Positions 57,008-64,000 of a stretch of DNA of 64,000 nt are shown here, piece by piece. The notes below the pieces were generated by a model. That model saw nothing but the letters and a program-made list of their open reading frames with translations. It was not told the DNA's origin and did not search any database. This DNA comes from Pseudomonas parafulva NBRC 16636 = DSM 17004 (lineage in GTDB: Bacteria > Pseudomonadota > Gammaproteobacteria > Pseudomonadales > Pseudomonadaceae): the NCBI RefSeq assembly GCF_000730645.1, contig NZ_BBIU01000002.1, positions 62,001 to 126,000 of the forward strand. The letters run 5' to 3'. The position numbers and the translations under genes were made by a program. Each line of letters starts with the position of its first letter. Positions within the stretch are counted from its first letter, which is position 1.

Positions 57008-58510
57008 ATGAAGTCTCGCAAGAAAAAAGTCCAGCCAATCGGCCTCAAGGACATCACCATCGTCGACGACGCCAAGATGCGCAAGGCCATCACGGCCGCA
57101 GCACTCGGCAACGCGATGGAGTGGTTCGATTTCGGGGTCTATGGCTTTGTCGCCTATGCACTGGGCAAGGTGTTTTTCCCCAACGCCGACCCCAGCGTGC
57201 AAATGATCGCAGCACTGGCCACCTTCTCGGTCCCGTTCCTGATCCGCCCGCTGGGCGGGCTGTTCTTCGGCGCCCTGGGGGACCGGCTTGGCAGGCAGAA
57301 AGTGCTGGCAGCCACCATCGTCATCATGTCGCTCAGCACCTTTGCCATCGGCCTCATACCGTCATACGCCAGTATTGGCATATGGGCGCCGATACTGTTG
57401 CTGCTGGCCAAGATGGCCCAAGGCTTCTCGGTAGGCGGTGAGTACACCGGCGCGTCCATCTTCGTTGCCGAGTACGCACCCGACCGCAAGCGCGGCTTCC
57501 TCGGCAGCTGGCTGGACTTCGGTTCCATCGCCGGCTTTGTACTGGGTGCCGGCGTGGTCGTGATGATCTCCGCAGTACTGGGAGAAGAGAAGTTCCTTGA
57601 GTGGGGCTGGCGCCTGCCGTTCTTCCTGGCACTGCCGCTGGGCATTATCGGCCTCTATCTGCGCCATGCGCTGGAAGAGACCCCGGCGTTCCAGCAACAC
57701 GTGGAAAAACTGGAGCAAGGTGACCGTGAAGGCCTGGCCTCGGGGCCGAAGGTGTCGTTCAAGGAGGTGGCAACCAAGCACTGGCGTAGCCTGATCACCT
57801 GCATCGGGGTAGTGATCGCGACCAACGTGACCTACTACATGCTGCTCACCTACATGCCCAGCTACCTGTCACACAACCTGCATTACAGCGAAGACCACGG
57901 TGTGCTGATCATTATCGCGATCATGGTGGGCATGCTGTTCGTGCAGCCGATCATCGGGCTGCTCAGCGACAAGGTCGGCCGCCGTCCCTTCATCATCGTG
58001 GGTAGCATCGGCCTGTTCGTGTTGGCCATCCCGGCCTTCATGCTGATTACCAGTGGCGTGCTTGGCCTGATCTTCGCAGGCCTGCTGCTGATCGCGGTAT
58101 TGCTGAACTTCTTCATCGGCGTAATGGCATCGACATTGCCGGCGATGTTCCCCACGCACATCCGTTACAGCGCCCTGGCCAGCGCCTTCAACATTTCGGT
58201 GCTGATTGCGGGCGTGACGCCCACCCTCGCGGCCTGGCTGGTGGAAAGCACTGGTAACCTGTACATGCCGGCTTATTACCTGATGGTCATCGCGGTGATC
58301 GGCCTGGTAACCGGCATCACCATGAAGGAAACCGCCAACAAGCCTCTGCGTGGCGCCGCACCCGCGGCATCGGATATTGGTGAAGCCCGTGAGCTGCTGC
58401 AGGAGCACCACGACAATATCGAGCAGAAGATCGAGGACATCGACACGCAGATCGCCGAGCTGGAAGCCAAGCGCAAGCTGCTGGTGCAGCAGCACCCGCG
58501 CATCGATTGA
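57008..58510 (+). CDS. proP: ProP-type proline/betaine symporter
   Basis: Osmoregulated MFS symporter of 500 residues with 12 helices, importing proline, glycine betaine or related osmolytes with protons. The conserved signature LGNAMEWFDFGVYGFVAYAL lies near residue 36 and the MFS loop GALGDRLGRQKVL near 90. The C-terminal tail (about 455-500) is a heptad-rich coiled coil (NIEQKIEDIDTQIAELEAK), the feature that tunes osmotic activation in E. coli ProP. It is monocistronic after hemB. Confidence 0.92.
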   Translation: MKSRKKKVQPIGLKDITIVDDAKMRKAITAAALGNAMEWFDFGVYGFVAYALGKVFFPNADPSVQMIAALATFSVPFLIRPLGGLFFGALGDRLGRQKVLAATIVIMSLSTFAIGLIPSYASIGIWAPILLLLAKMAQGFSVGGEYTGASIFVAEYAPDRKRGFLGSWLDFGSIAGFVLGAGVVVMISAVLGEEKFLEWGWRLPFFLALPLGIIGLYLRHALEETPAFQQHVEKLEQGDREGLASGPKVSFKEVATKHWRSLITCIGVVIATNVTYYMLLTYMPSYLSHNLHYSEDHGVLIIIAIMVGMLFVQPIIGLLSDKVGRRPFIIVGSIGLFVLAIPAFMLITSGVLGLIFAGLLLIAVLLNFFIGVMASTLPAMFPTHIRYSALASAFNISVLIAGVTPTLAAWLVESTGNLYMPAYYLMVIAVIGLVTGITMKETANKPLRGAAPAASDIGEARELLQEHHDNIEQKIEDIDTQIAELEAKRKLLVQQHPRID

Positions 58511-59212
58511 TCAGTGGGGCATATAGCCCCGCTGCCATGAACGCGGTATGAACAGCGACACCAGGGCCAGCAGGCAGGTCAAGGCACAACTGCCTGCCAG
58601 GGCTTGCAGGCCCAGGTGTTTCTGCAGCCACGCCCCCAATGCCGCACCCAGTAGCATCCCCGCCCACGGCACCAGTTGCACCCGCCAGCCGTTACGACGC
58701 TCCCCAAGCAGCCAGCGCCCCAGGCCACGGCCAAAGCGCGACAGCGCCCCGGTCACATACGTCAGGCCGATGGGCAGCCCGTTCACCTGTTCCACGACTG
58801 CGTTGATCATGCCCATGGCCACGGTGGCCGCGAGTAGAGCAGGGAATGTAGCCGGCCACGGCCAGGCTGCGGCGAACGCCAGTAACCCGGCGACCACCAC
58901 CAATACCGGCCAGGCACGGCGCCGGCATCCGCGCGCCAGCATCACGCCAACGGCGTTCCCGGCCACGAACCCCAGCACCGCGCCACTTAGGCGCAGCACC
59001 ATGCCCGCGTCTGCCTCGCTGATGGCGACGGCAAGGCGGGTCGTGTTACCGCTCATGAACGACACGAAGTCGCCCAACGCCAGCAGGCCGATGGCATCGG
59101 TCATGCCCGCCAGCACCGAAAGGCCAGCCACCAGGCCTAGGCCGACGCGGCCACGCAAGACTTGCAAGCGCAGGCGCCTGGCGGTGCGTGCGGTTGGAGC
59201 GTAAGGCAGCAT
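58511..59212 (-). CDS. YoaK-family (DUF1275) membrane protein
   Basis: Membrane protein of 233 residues with about six helices, of the YoaK/DUF1275 family. The family features are GMTDAIGLLALGDFVSFMSGNTTRL and AMGMINAVVEQVNGLPIGLTYVTGALSRFG. Function is not established; small-molecule transport has been proposed. It ends on the base after the proP stop on the other strand. No ribosome-binding site oddities. The gene 59222-59851 lies just upstream on the same strand and may be co-transcribed. Confidence 0.85.
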   Translation of the reverse strand: MLPYAPTARTARRLRLQVLRGRVGLGLVAGLSVLAGMTDAIGLLALGDFVSFMSGNTTRLAVAISEADAGMVLRLSGAVLGFVAGNAVGVMLARGCRRRAWPVLVVVAGLLAFAAAWPWPATFPALLAATVAMGMINAVVEQVNGLPIGLTYVTGALSRFGRGLGRWLLGERRNGWRVQLVPWAGMLLGAALGAWLQKHLGLQALAGSCALTCLLALVSLFIPRSWQRGYMPH

Positions 59213-59221
59213 GGGCAGGCC

Positions 59222-59851
59222 TCAGGGCAGCAGGTTTTCGCGGGCGAGGGTGCTTTTGATGGTGCGTTCAACCACATCCACCAGCACCATGGTGTGGTGA
59301 TCCACCTCGATGTTCAGCAGGTCGCCGGGCGTGTAGCGGGCGAACGTGGTTTGCCGCAGCGTCTCCGGGATCAGATTGATCGTGACTACGTTGTCGTCGA
59401 TATCGGCCACCGTCAGGCTGCAACCATTCACGCCGATGAAGCCCCGGGCGAACACGTATTTCCCCCACTCGGCCGGCATGCGGAAGCGCACGAAGGCACC
59501 GCTCTCGGCAATACAGAGCTCGACCACTTCGGCAGTGGTGGCGATATGGCCCGCCATCAAGTGGCCGCCGACCTCCGCGTTCATTTTCGCCGAACGCTCG
59601 ATATTGACCTGTTGCCCTGAAACGAAGGTGCGCAGGTTGGTGCGTTCGAGGGTGGCGGTCATGGCATCGAAGCGAACCTGGGTGCCGTCGATTTCGGTGA
59701 CGGAAAGGCAGGTGCCCTCGACGCTTACGCTGGCGCCGACCTTGAGGTCGTCCAGCAGCGCAGGGGTGAGGTCGATGGTGAACTGGTTGTGGCCTGGGTG
59801 ACGGGTCACATCAAGCAAAGGGCGCACGGCCTGGACGATGCCGGTGTACAT
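59222..59851 (-). CDS. Riboflavin synthase alpha-subunit-like protein
   Basis: Two-barrel protein of 209 residues like riboflavin synthase (RibE), which dismutates two lumazines to riboflavin. Both repeats are seen: MYTGIVQ ... VEGTCLSVTEI ... GGHLMAGHIATT, then GFIGVNGCSLTVADI ... NIEVDH. The catalytic-type cysteine of VEGTCL is kept. The second repeat keeps the order of motifs, but residues such as ETLRQTT differ from HTLEVTT in typical enzymes. It is not in a ribD-ribBA-ribH operon, so it may be a second copy or a lumazine-binding relative. No FMN riboswitch is seen in its short leader. Confidence 0.82.
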   Translation of the reverse strand: MYTGIVQAVRPLLDVTRHPGHNQFTIDLTPALLDDLKVGASVSVEGTCLSVTEIDGTQVRFDAMTATLERTNLRTFVSGQQVNIERSAKMNAEVGGHLMAGHIATTAEVVELCIAESGAFVRFRMPAEWGKYVFARGFIGVNGCSLTVADIDDNVVTINLIPETLRQTTFARYTPGDLLNIEVDHHTMVLVDVVERTIKSTLARENLLP

Positions 59852-59924
59852 GGGGGCTCCTGGGCACGGATGGGAACCCCCGCACGCTATGCCTGTAGCG
59901 TCGCAAAAGCAAGTTGCCCGGGGT

Positions 59925-61991
59925 TCAGACGTGCCCGGTGCTGTTGACGATACGCAGGCAGAGCGCCTCGTACGGGTCCAGGTTCACCATCAGGCGGCCG
60001 TCTTCGGTGAGGTCGCCCTCTACGGTCTCATTGATCATGTCCACCACGGGCCCCGGTGTGAAACCGGCCAGCTGAAGTTCTTCGGCGATTACCTGCTGGC
60101 TGAAGTTCAAGGCGCTTATCTGGATACCCCGGCCGGCGGGCAGCTCGTGCACCATGACCAACAGCCCGGGCGTGGTGACGTCGGGTACCAGCACTTGGCG
60201 GCTGGTGGCGATGCCATAGGCCTGGCGCACCGCCAGCAGTTTCTTGACCTTGCTGGCAAAGGAATCGTCGCGTGCAAGTTGCTCATCCAGGCTGCCATAC
60301 AGGGCACGGGCACGCGGCATGCCCCGCACCGACGCCTGGGCCTCTGGGTCAAGCCCCGCCAGGTCGTAGGCGCCCCTGTGGATCCAGCGCGTGTCCCCAT
60401 CAGTCATGCGTTCAGCAACAGCTTCTGCCGGCAGTGGCAGGGCACCCACCAGGTCCCAGCCGGAAATCGCTACCACGCCTGGCTGCATGGCGTTGTACAT
60501 CACCAGCAGCAAGTGCACCTTTTGCACCCACTCCAGCTGATCGGCACTCAGGTCGTCGAGGTCGCGAATGCCCAGAGCTGCCGTGATCAGGCTGGCGGTG
60601 GTGCAGGAAATTCCGTTGGTCACAAAGCGCAGGTTGTAGGGCGCATGTTCGCCAGACAGCCGCTCGTAGATCTCTTCGCGTATATGTTCGCGCAGGATGC
60701 TGCCAGGCAACGTCTGGCCTTTGTACAGGTACATGTCGTGAGCATGCAGCGTCCAGAAATGCACCAGCTCCACCGTCAGTTCGTCGTGGTTCTGCAGGGC
60801 GTGTATCAGCGAGGCCGGGTCGATGCCGAAGCTGTGCATTTCCTTGAGCATCAGGCGCAGGAACTCGGTGTCGCCGGTTAGCAGGGCGTGCTGGTAGGCG
60901 GGCCGGGTGATGAAGTCGTAGGACAGGTCGGCCCCGCCGCTGGACATCTGCGCGATGTCGTCGAGGGTCAGGTTGAGTTCCTGGAAGCTGAAGCCGCCCG
61001 CCTTGCGGATCATGCCGCCGATCAGCTGGTTGCCGACGATCGACAGGGGGTGGCTTTCTGACCAGGCGGTGCCGGTGGCGCGGGTTTCAACGCCGAGAAA
61101 ACCATTGGCATCCAGGCGCAAACCCCGTGCGCCCAGGCAGTCCAGTGCGTGCAAGGCATCGCCGATGATCATCTGCTGGGCGGTGAAGGTTGGGTCCAGC
61201 CAGTTCAACGAGGGCTGGCCGTCCTTGAAGTAATGCAGGTAGACCCAGCGGCGGGTCTTGCCGTCGACACCGGTAATGGGTGGGGTAGCACTCCAGTCGG
61301 TCTCCTTGACGCCGGGTTCGAAGAAGATCACCCGCTGCAGTTGCCCGACGATGTAGTGACGAGCCTTGAGCTCGTCGCATTGCGCTGGCAGCAGGTTGAC
61401 CGAGTCGCGCCCCGCGGGTACTTCCGGCAGCAGGTCCCAATCTTCCTCGCGCACCTCGACCATATGGTAGAGGCCGGGGTAGGGCGCCAGGCCCAGCTCG
61501 GCCAGGCGGAAGTCCGCGCCCTTGCCGGTGTGCGAGGGGATCAGATCGTCGATGGTCACCGCATTGTGGGCAGCGGCCATGCGGCTCATCTGCACCACTT
61601 CCTGCTCACTGCCATAGAGCGGGTCGATATCAAAGCTGATGCGGTCGAAGTTGCCGTCGATGCTCGGCGTGACTTCTTGGCCGGTAATGCCCCCCGAGCG
61701 CTTGATGGGGCCGGTATGCACACCCTGGATGCCGATTTCAGACAGGCGCTTCCACAGCGCCTCGTGGGCCAGTGCGCCCAGTACCGAACAACCTTCAGGC
61801 GCGATGATCGCGTCCGGGTACACGGTCAGCCACACCGAGGCGATCTCGGTAGCGCGGCGGGGCTGCGCTTCGGCATAGGGTTGCTGCCAAAGCCGCGACT
61901 GCCCGGAATACAGGCTGGCACGTTCCTGGGAAGCCTTGAGCATGGAACGCTCTTCAAGCCATTTGACGTATGACGGGTCGGGTTGGGTCAT
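59925..61991 (-). CDS. treS: Trehalose synthase-type GH13 enzyme
   Basis: Glycoside hydrolase family 13 protein of 688 residues. A (beta/alpha)8 barrel is shown by the catalytic Asp in [12 protein letters not shown], the acid/base Glu in [13 protein letters not shown] and the substrate-binding NHDELT. The 688-residue length equals that of the trehalose synthase I recall from P. putida, which interconverts maltose and trehalose without phosphate or nucleotide. It lacks the maltokinase domain found fused to some TreS. ATG 61991 is used. It is followed by riboflavin-synthase-like genes, with no evident link. Specificity is inferred. Confidence 0.75.
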   Translation of the reverse strand: MTQPDPSYVKWLEERSMLKASQERASLYSGQSRLWQQPYAEAQPRRATEIASVWLTVYPDAIIAPEGCSVLGALAHEALWKRLSEIGIQGVHTGPIKRSGGITGQEVTPSIDGNFDRISFDIDPLYGSEQEVVQMSRMAAAHNAVTIDDLIPSHTGKGADFRLAELGLAPYPGLYHMVEVREEDWDLLPEVPAGRDSVNLLPAQCDELKARHYIVGQLQRVIFFEPGVKETDWSATPPITGVDGKTRRWVYLHYFKDGQPSLNWLDPTFTAQQMIIGDALHALDCLGARGLRLDANGFLGVETRATGTAWSESHPLSIVGNQLIGGMIRKAGGFSFQELNLTLDDIAQMSSGGADLSYDFITRPAYQHALLTGDTEFLRLMLKEMHSFGIDPASLIHALQNHDELTVELVHFWTLHAHDMYLYKGQTLPGSILREHIREEIYERLSGEHAPYNLRFVTNGISCTTASLITAALGIRDLDDLSADQLEWVQKVHLLLVMYNAMQPGVVAISGWDLVGALPLPAEAVAERMTDGDTRWIHRGAYDLAGLDPEAQASVRGMPRARALYGSLDEQLARDDSFASKVKKLLAVRQAYGIATSRQVLVPDVTTPGLLVMVHELPAGRGIQISALNFSQQVIAEELQLAGFTPGPVVDMINETVEGDLTEDGRLMVNLDPYEALCLRIVNSTGHV

Positions 61992-62075
61992 GTCGCGTCC
62001 TCTTTGCGTGTCGGCACCGGCTCAGGTTATGACGACGACGCACGCGGAACGTTCGGCCTGTATGCGCGTTTGCCC

Positions 62076-62993
62076 TCAGCGCCGCGTTGCCAACTGCTGT
62101 GGCGCCAGGAAGGCATCGCGGAAGTAATTACGCACAGCCTGCATGGCTGGGCTGAAGGCGCGCTCGCGGTGCCAGGCCAGGCCCACGCTCATGGGTGGCA
62201 CCGGGTTGCTGATGGTCAACGTCTCGATGCGCTTGCCTTCCAGTGACGAGGGGCGGTGCACCAGGTCCGACAAAATCGCCACGCCGCTGCCATTGGCAAC
62301 CATGCTGCGCACGGCCTCTACCGAGCTGGTTCGCACCCGTACGTTGGGCCGCTGGCCGGCTTGCTTCCAGTAACGCATGGCGCTGTGCTCGGCTTCGTCG
62401 ACCGTCAGCAGAATGAAGGGCTCGCCTGCCACGTCTTCCAGGCTGACCGCCGAGCGCTCGCACAAGGGGTGTTGCCCGGGCAACCACAGCCTGCGCTCGG
62501 AGTTGAACAGGGTTTCAGAGACGATGTCCGGGTGGGTGAGGTTCGCCGTGAGTACGACGGCCATGTCGAAGCGGCCATCGAGCAGGCCGTGCTCGATGGC
62601 GCTGCGCTCCTGTTCGTAGAGTTCCAGGGTGACGTCGGGGTGCCAGTGCTCAAGGCGCTGCAAGTGATGGGGCAAAAAGTAGCCGATGACGGTGTAGCTG
62701 GCCGCCAGGCGTAGCAAGCCGCTGGCGCGCCCATCCGGCAGCGGGCTGTTCAATGCATCGTCGACGCTGCGCAGAATCACGTAGGCACGGTTGAGAAAGT
62801 GCCGCCCGGCCTCGGTCAGGCTCATGCCCTGGGCAGAGCGCTGAAACAGCAGGGCACCCAGTAGCGCCTCCAGTTCCTTGATGGCGGTGGTGATGGCTGA
62901 CTGCGAGATATTCAGGTGGATGGCAGCCTGAGAGATCTGGCCGATTTCAGCGGTGGCCACAAAGTAGCGAACCTGACGCAAGGTAAGGGACAA
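62076..62993 (-). CDS. LysR-family transcriptional regulator
   Basis: LysR regulator of 305 residues. The start is the TTG at 62993, seven bases after the perfect ribosome-binding site GGAGG; it gives MSLTLRQVRYFVATAE, the usual family start. The helix-turn-helix is ISQAAIHLNISQSAITTAIKELEALLG (about 21-47). The effector domain follows. It is divergent from a pxpA-like gene across a region with a perfect palindrome, so that gene and its neighbours are the likely targets, probably in 5-oxoproline or allophanate-type metabolism. Confidence 0.92.
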   Translation of the reverse strand: MSLTLRQVRYFVATAEIGQISQAAIHLNISQSAITTAIKELEALLGALLFQRSAQGMSLTEAGRHFLNRAYVILRSVDDALNSPLPDGRASGLLRLAASYTVIGYFLPHHLQRLEHWHPDVTLELYEQERSAIEHGLLDGRFDMAVVLTANLTHPDIVSETLFNSERRLWLPGQHPLCERSAVSLEDVAGEPFILLTVDEAEHSAMRYWKQAGQRPNVRVRTSSVEAVRSMVANGSGVAILSDLVHRPSSLEGKRIETLTISNPVPPMSVGLAWHRERAFSPAMQAVRNYFRDAFLAPQQLATRR

Positions 62994-63007
62994 CGCTACA
63001 CCTCCAC

Positions 63008-63033
63008 GGGTATCTGATTTTCCGAAGATACCC
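63008..63033. promoter_or_regulatory. Palindromic LysR-type operator
   Basis: GGGTATCT (63008-63015) and AGATACCC (63026-63033) are perfect 8-base arms around ten bases. It is in the divergent promoter between the lysR start (62993) and the pxpA-like start (63116). LysR proteins typically bind interrupted palindromes of about this size, often with a T-N11-A core, which is contained here. Confidence 0.65.
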
Positions 63034-63115
63034 CCTCTGTTTATAGATCTTCCCAAGGGGGTGGCAGGAATCTACCGTGGCAGGCATGCAGTCACAAGTG
63101 CCGGGAGGCAGGCTT

Positions 63116-63874
63116 ATGCAGGTGGTGGACTTCAATTCCGACATGGGTGAAGGGTTCGGGCCCTGGACTATCGGCGACGGCGTGGACAACGAACTGATGA
63201 CGCATATCAGCTCGGCCAATATCGCGACCGGCTTCCATGCCGGAGACCCAGGCACCATGCGCCGCACTGTTGCCCGGGCCAAGGCGCTTGGGGTGGCGGT
63301 TGGGGCGCACCCGGGGTTTCGCGACCTGGTTGGCTTTGGGCGCCGCCATATCAACGCCACGGCCCAGGAACTGGTGGACGACATCCTTTACCAATTAGGG
63401 GCACTGCGTGAGATCGCCCGCGCCCAAGGCGTAAGCCTGCAGCACGTCAAGCCCCATGGGGCGCTGTACATGCACCTGGCACGGGACGAAGAAGCCGCGC
63501 GGTTACTGGTGCAGAACCTGCAGGCGGTCGAGCCAACCCTGCTGCTGTACTGCATGCCGGGCTCGGCAATCTGCCGTATCGCTCAACAGCTCGGCCAGCC
63601 TGTGATTCGCGAGTTCTATGCCGACCGCGAGTACGATGCGAGCGGCTCGATCGTGTTCACACGCAATGTTCGCGCATTGCAACCTGTAGCTGTGGCCGAG
63701 CGCGTGGTGCGGGCCTGCCAGCAGGGTATTGTGCGAACTGTTGAAGGCCAGGACCTGGCAATCGCATTCGATTCCATCTGCCTGCACAGCGACACGCCTG
63801 GGGCGTTGGACCTGGTTGAAGCTACCCGTGAAGCGTTGAGGGTCGCAGGCATCGAAGTGCGTGCGCCACGCTAG
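63116..63874 (+). CDS. pxpA: PxpA/YcsF family (5-oxoprolinase subunit A)
   Basis: Protein of 252 residues of the LamB/YcsF family, now known as subunit A of bacterial 5-oxoprolinase (PxpABC), which opens 5-oxoproline to glutamate with ATP. Signature motifs are [13 protein letters not shown] at the start, [14 protein letters not shown] and [16 protein letters not shown], with likely catalytic Asp/His. ATG 63116 has GGGAGG upstream; a longer frame from 63077 is not needed. PxpB and PxpC are not in the window but may follow beyond its end. Confidence 0.9.
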   Translation: MQVVDFNSDMGEGFGPWTIGDGVDNELMTHISSANIATGFHAGDPGTMRRTVARAKALGVAVGAHPGFRDLVGFGRRHINATAQELVDDILYQLGALREIARAQGVSLQHVKPHGALYMHLARDEEAARLLVQNLQAVEPTLLLYCMPGSAICRIAQQLGQPVIREFYADREYDASGSIVFTRNVRALQPVAVAERVVRACQQGIVRTVEGQDLAIAFDSICLHSDTPGALDLVEATREALRVAGIEVRAPR

Positions 63875-63963
63875 AAAACACGGCCAGCCGGCGCGCAGAA
63901 GCCGGAGCCTGCCACAGTTGCTTTTGCCTGCCTTTCTACAAAGAATCCAAAAAAGGAACAGTC

Positions 63964-64000
63964 ATGGCCGAATCGCTCGCTTCAACCCCCGTCCGTTACA
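63964..64000 (+). CDS. Start of an unidentified gene (partial)
   Basis: An ATG at 63964 has aaggaac eight bases upstream and opens MAESLASTPVRY, then the window ends. Twelve codons are not enough to name it. Its position 89 bases after the pxpA-like gene suggests co-transcription, possibly with another pyroglutamate-metabolism or transport gene. Confidence 0.5.
   Translation, partial: MAESLASTPVRY

Noticed and set aside
59852..59924. FMN riboswitch before the riboflavin-synthase-like gene
   Set aside because: The 73-base leader lacks the conserved RFN-element sequences and is too short to hold the full aptamer.

Overview
The window is a high-GC chromosomal segment from a fluorescent pseudomonad, most likely of the Pseudomonas putida group. 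The basis is codon style, the proteins themselves (McpP-type chemoreceptor, Fap amyloid operon, PvdQ acylase, Xre/cupin regulators) and a gene order (lpxH-ppiB-glnS-cysS-sensor kinase/regulator-RIO kinase-hemB-proP) that I recall from P. putida KT2440. The species call is inference. I see no rRNA, tRNA, CRISPR array or insertion sequence.

Layout. 0.1-1.1 kb: a lone tyrosine recombinase. 1.2-6.9 kb: a complete urease operon ureDABCEJFG with all active-site residues, preceded by a sigma-54-like promoter and a large leader hairpin. 6.9-9.1 kb: a membrane LtaS/sulfatase-type enzyme. 9.2-14.6 kb (minus): the whole functional-amyloid operon fapABCDEF, with a sigma-54-like promoter before fapA, a UUCG hairpin after fapC and a clear terminator after fapF. 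14.9-16.0 kb: a nicotinamide riboside kinase/PnuC pair. 16.1-19.6 kb: an McpP-type chemoreceptor, uppP, a DUF1294 protein and a YjbR-family protein. 19.7-24.9 kb (minus): a compact siderophore operon of one NIS synthetase, one MFS exporter and one TonB receptor. 25.2-32.1 kb: a LysR regulator, azoreductase, EamA exporter, two small unknown genes, an SBF-type transporter, an Xre/cupin regulator and an MFS pump.

32.2-35.2 kb is an oxidative-stress-like module. A membrane-anchored catalase-family peroxidase and a cytochrome b561 diverge from an ECF sigma/anti-sigma pair. The intergenic region carries two mirror-image ECF-type promoters whose -35 elements are the arms of one inverted repeat. 35.2-42.3 kb: xthA, a GNAT acetyltransferase, tamA and tamB. 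42.3-44.1 kb (minus): an uncharacterised trio of a Mor-like regulator and two DUF2589-type proteins. 44.3-48.0 kb: small unknown genes, a Fur-like protein without visible metal ligands, and pvdQ behind an iron-starvation-sigma-type box. 48.0-58.5 kb: housekeeping genes (lpxH, ppiB, glnS, cysS, two-component pair, RIO kinase, zinc-type hemB, proP). 58.5-64.0 kb: a YoaK-family membrane protein, a riboflavin-synthase-like protein, a trehalose-synthase-type GH13 enzyme, and a LysR gene divergent from a pxpA-like gene with a perfect palindrome between them. A new gene begins at 63964 and runs off the end.

The points most worth following are the divergent ECF promoters, the one-enzyme siderophore operon, the Mor/DUF2589 trio, and the promoter and hairpin signals in the fap and pvdQ regions. 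All regulatory calls come from reading motifs by eye and are untested.
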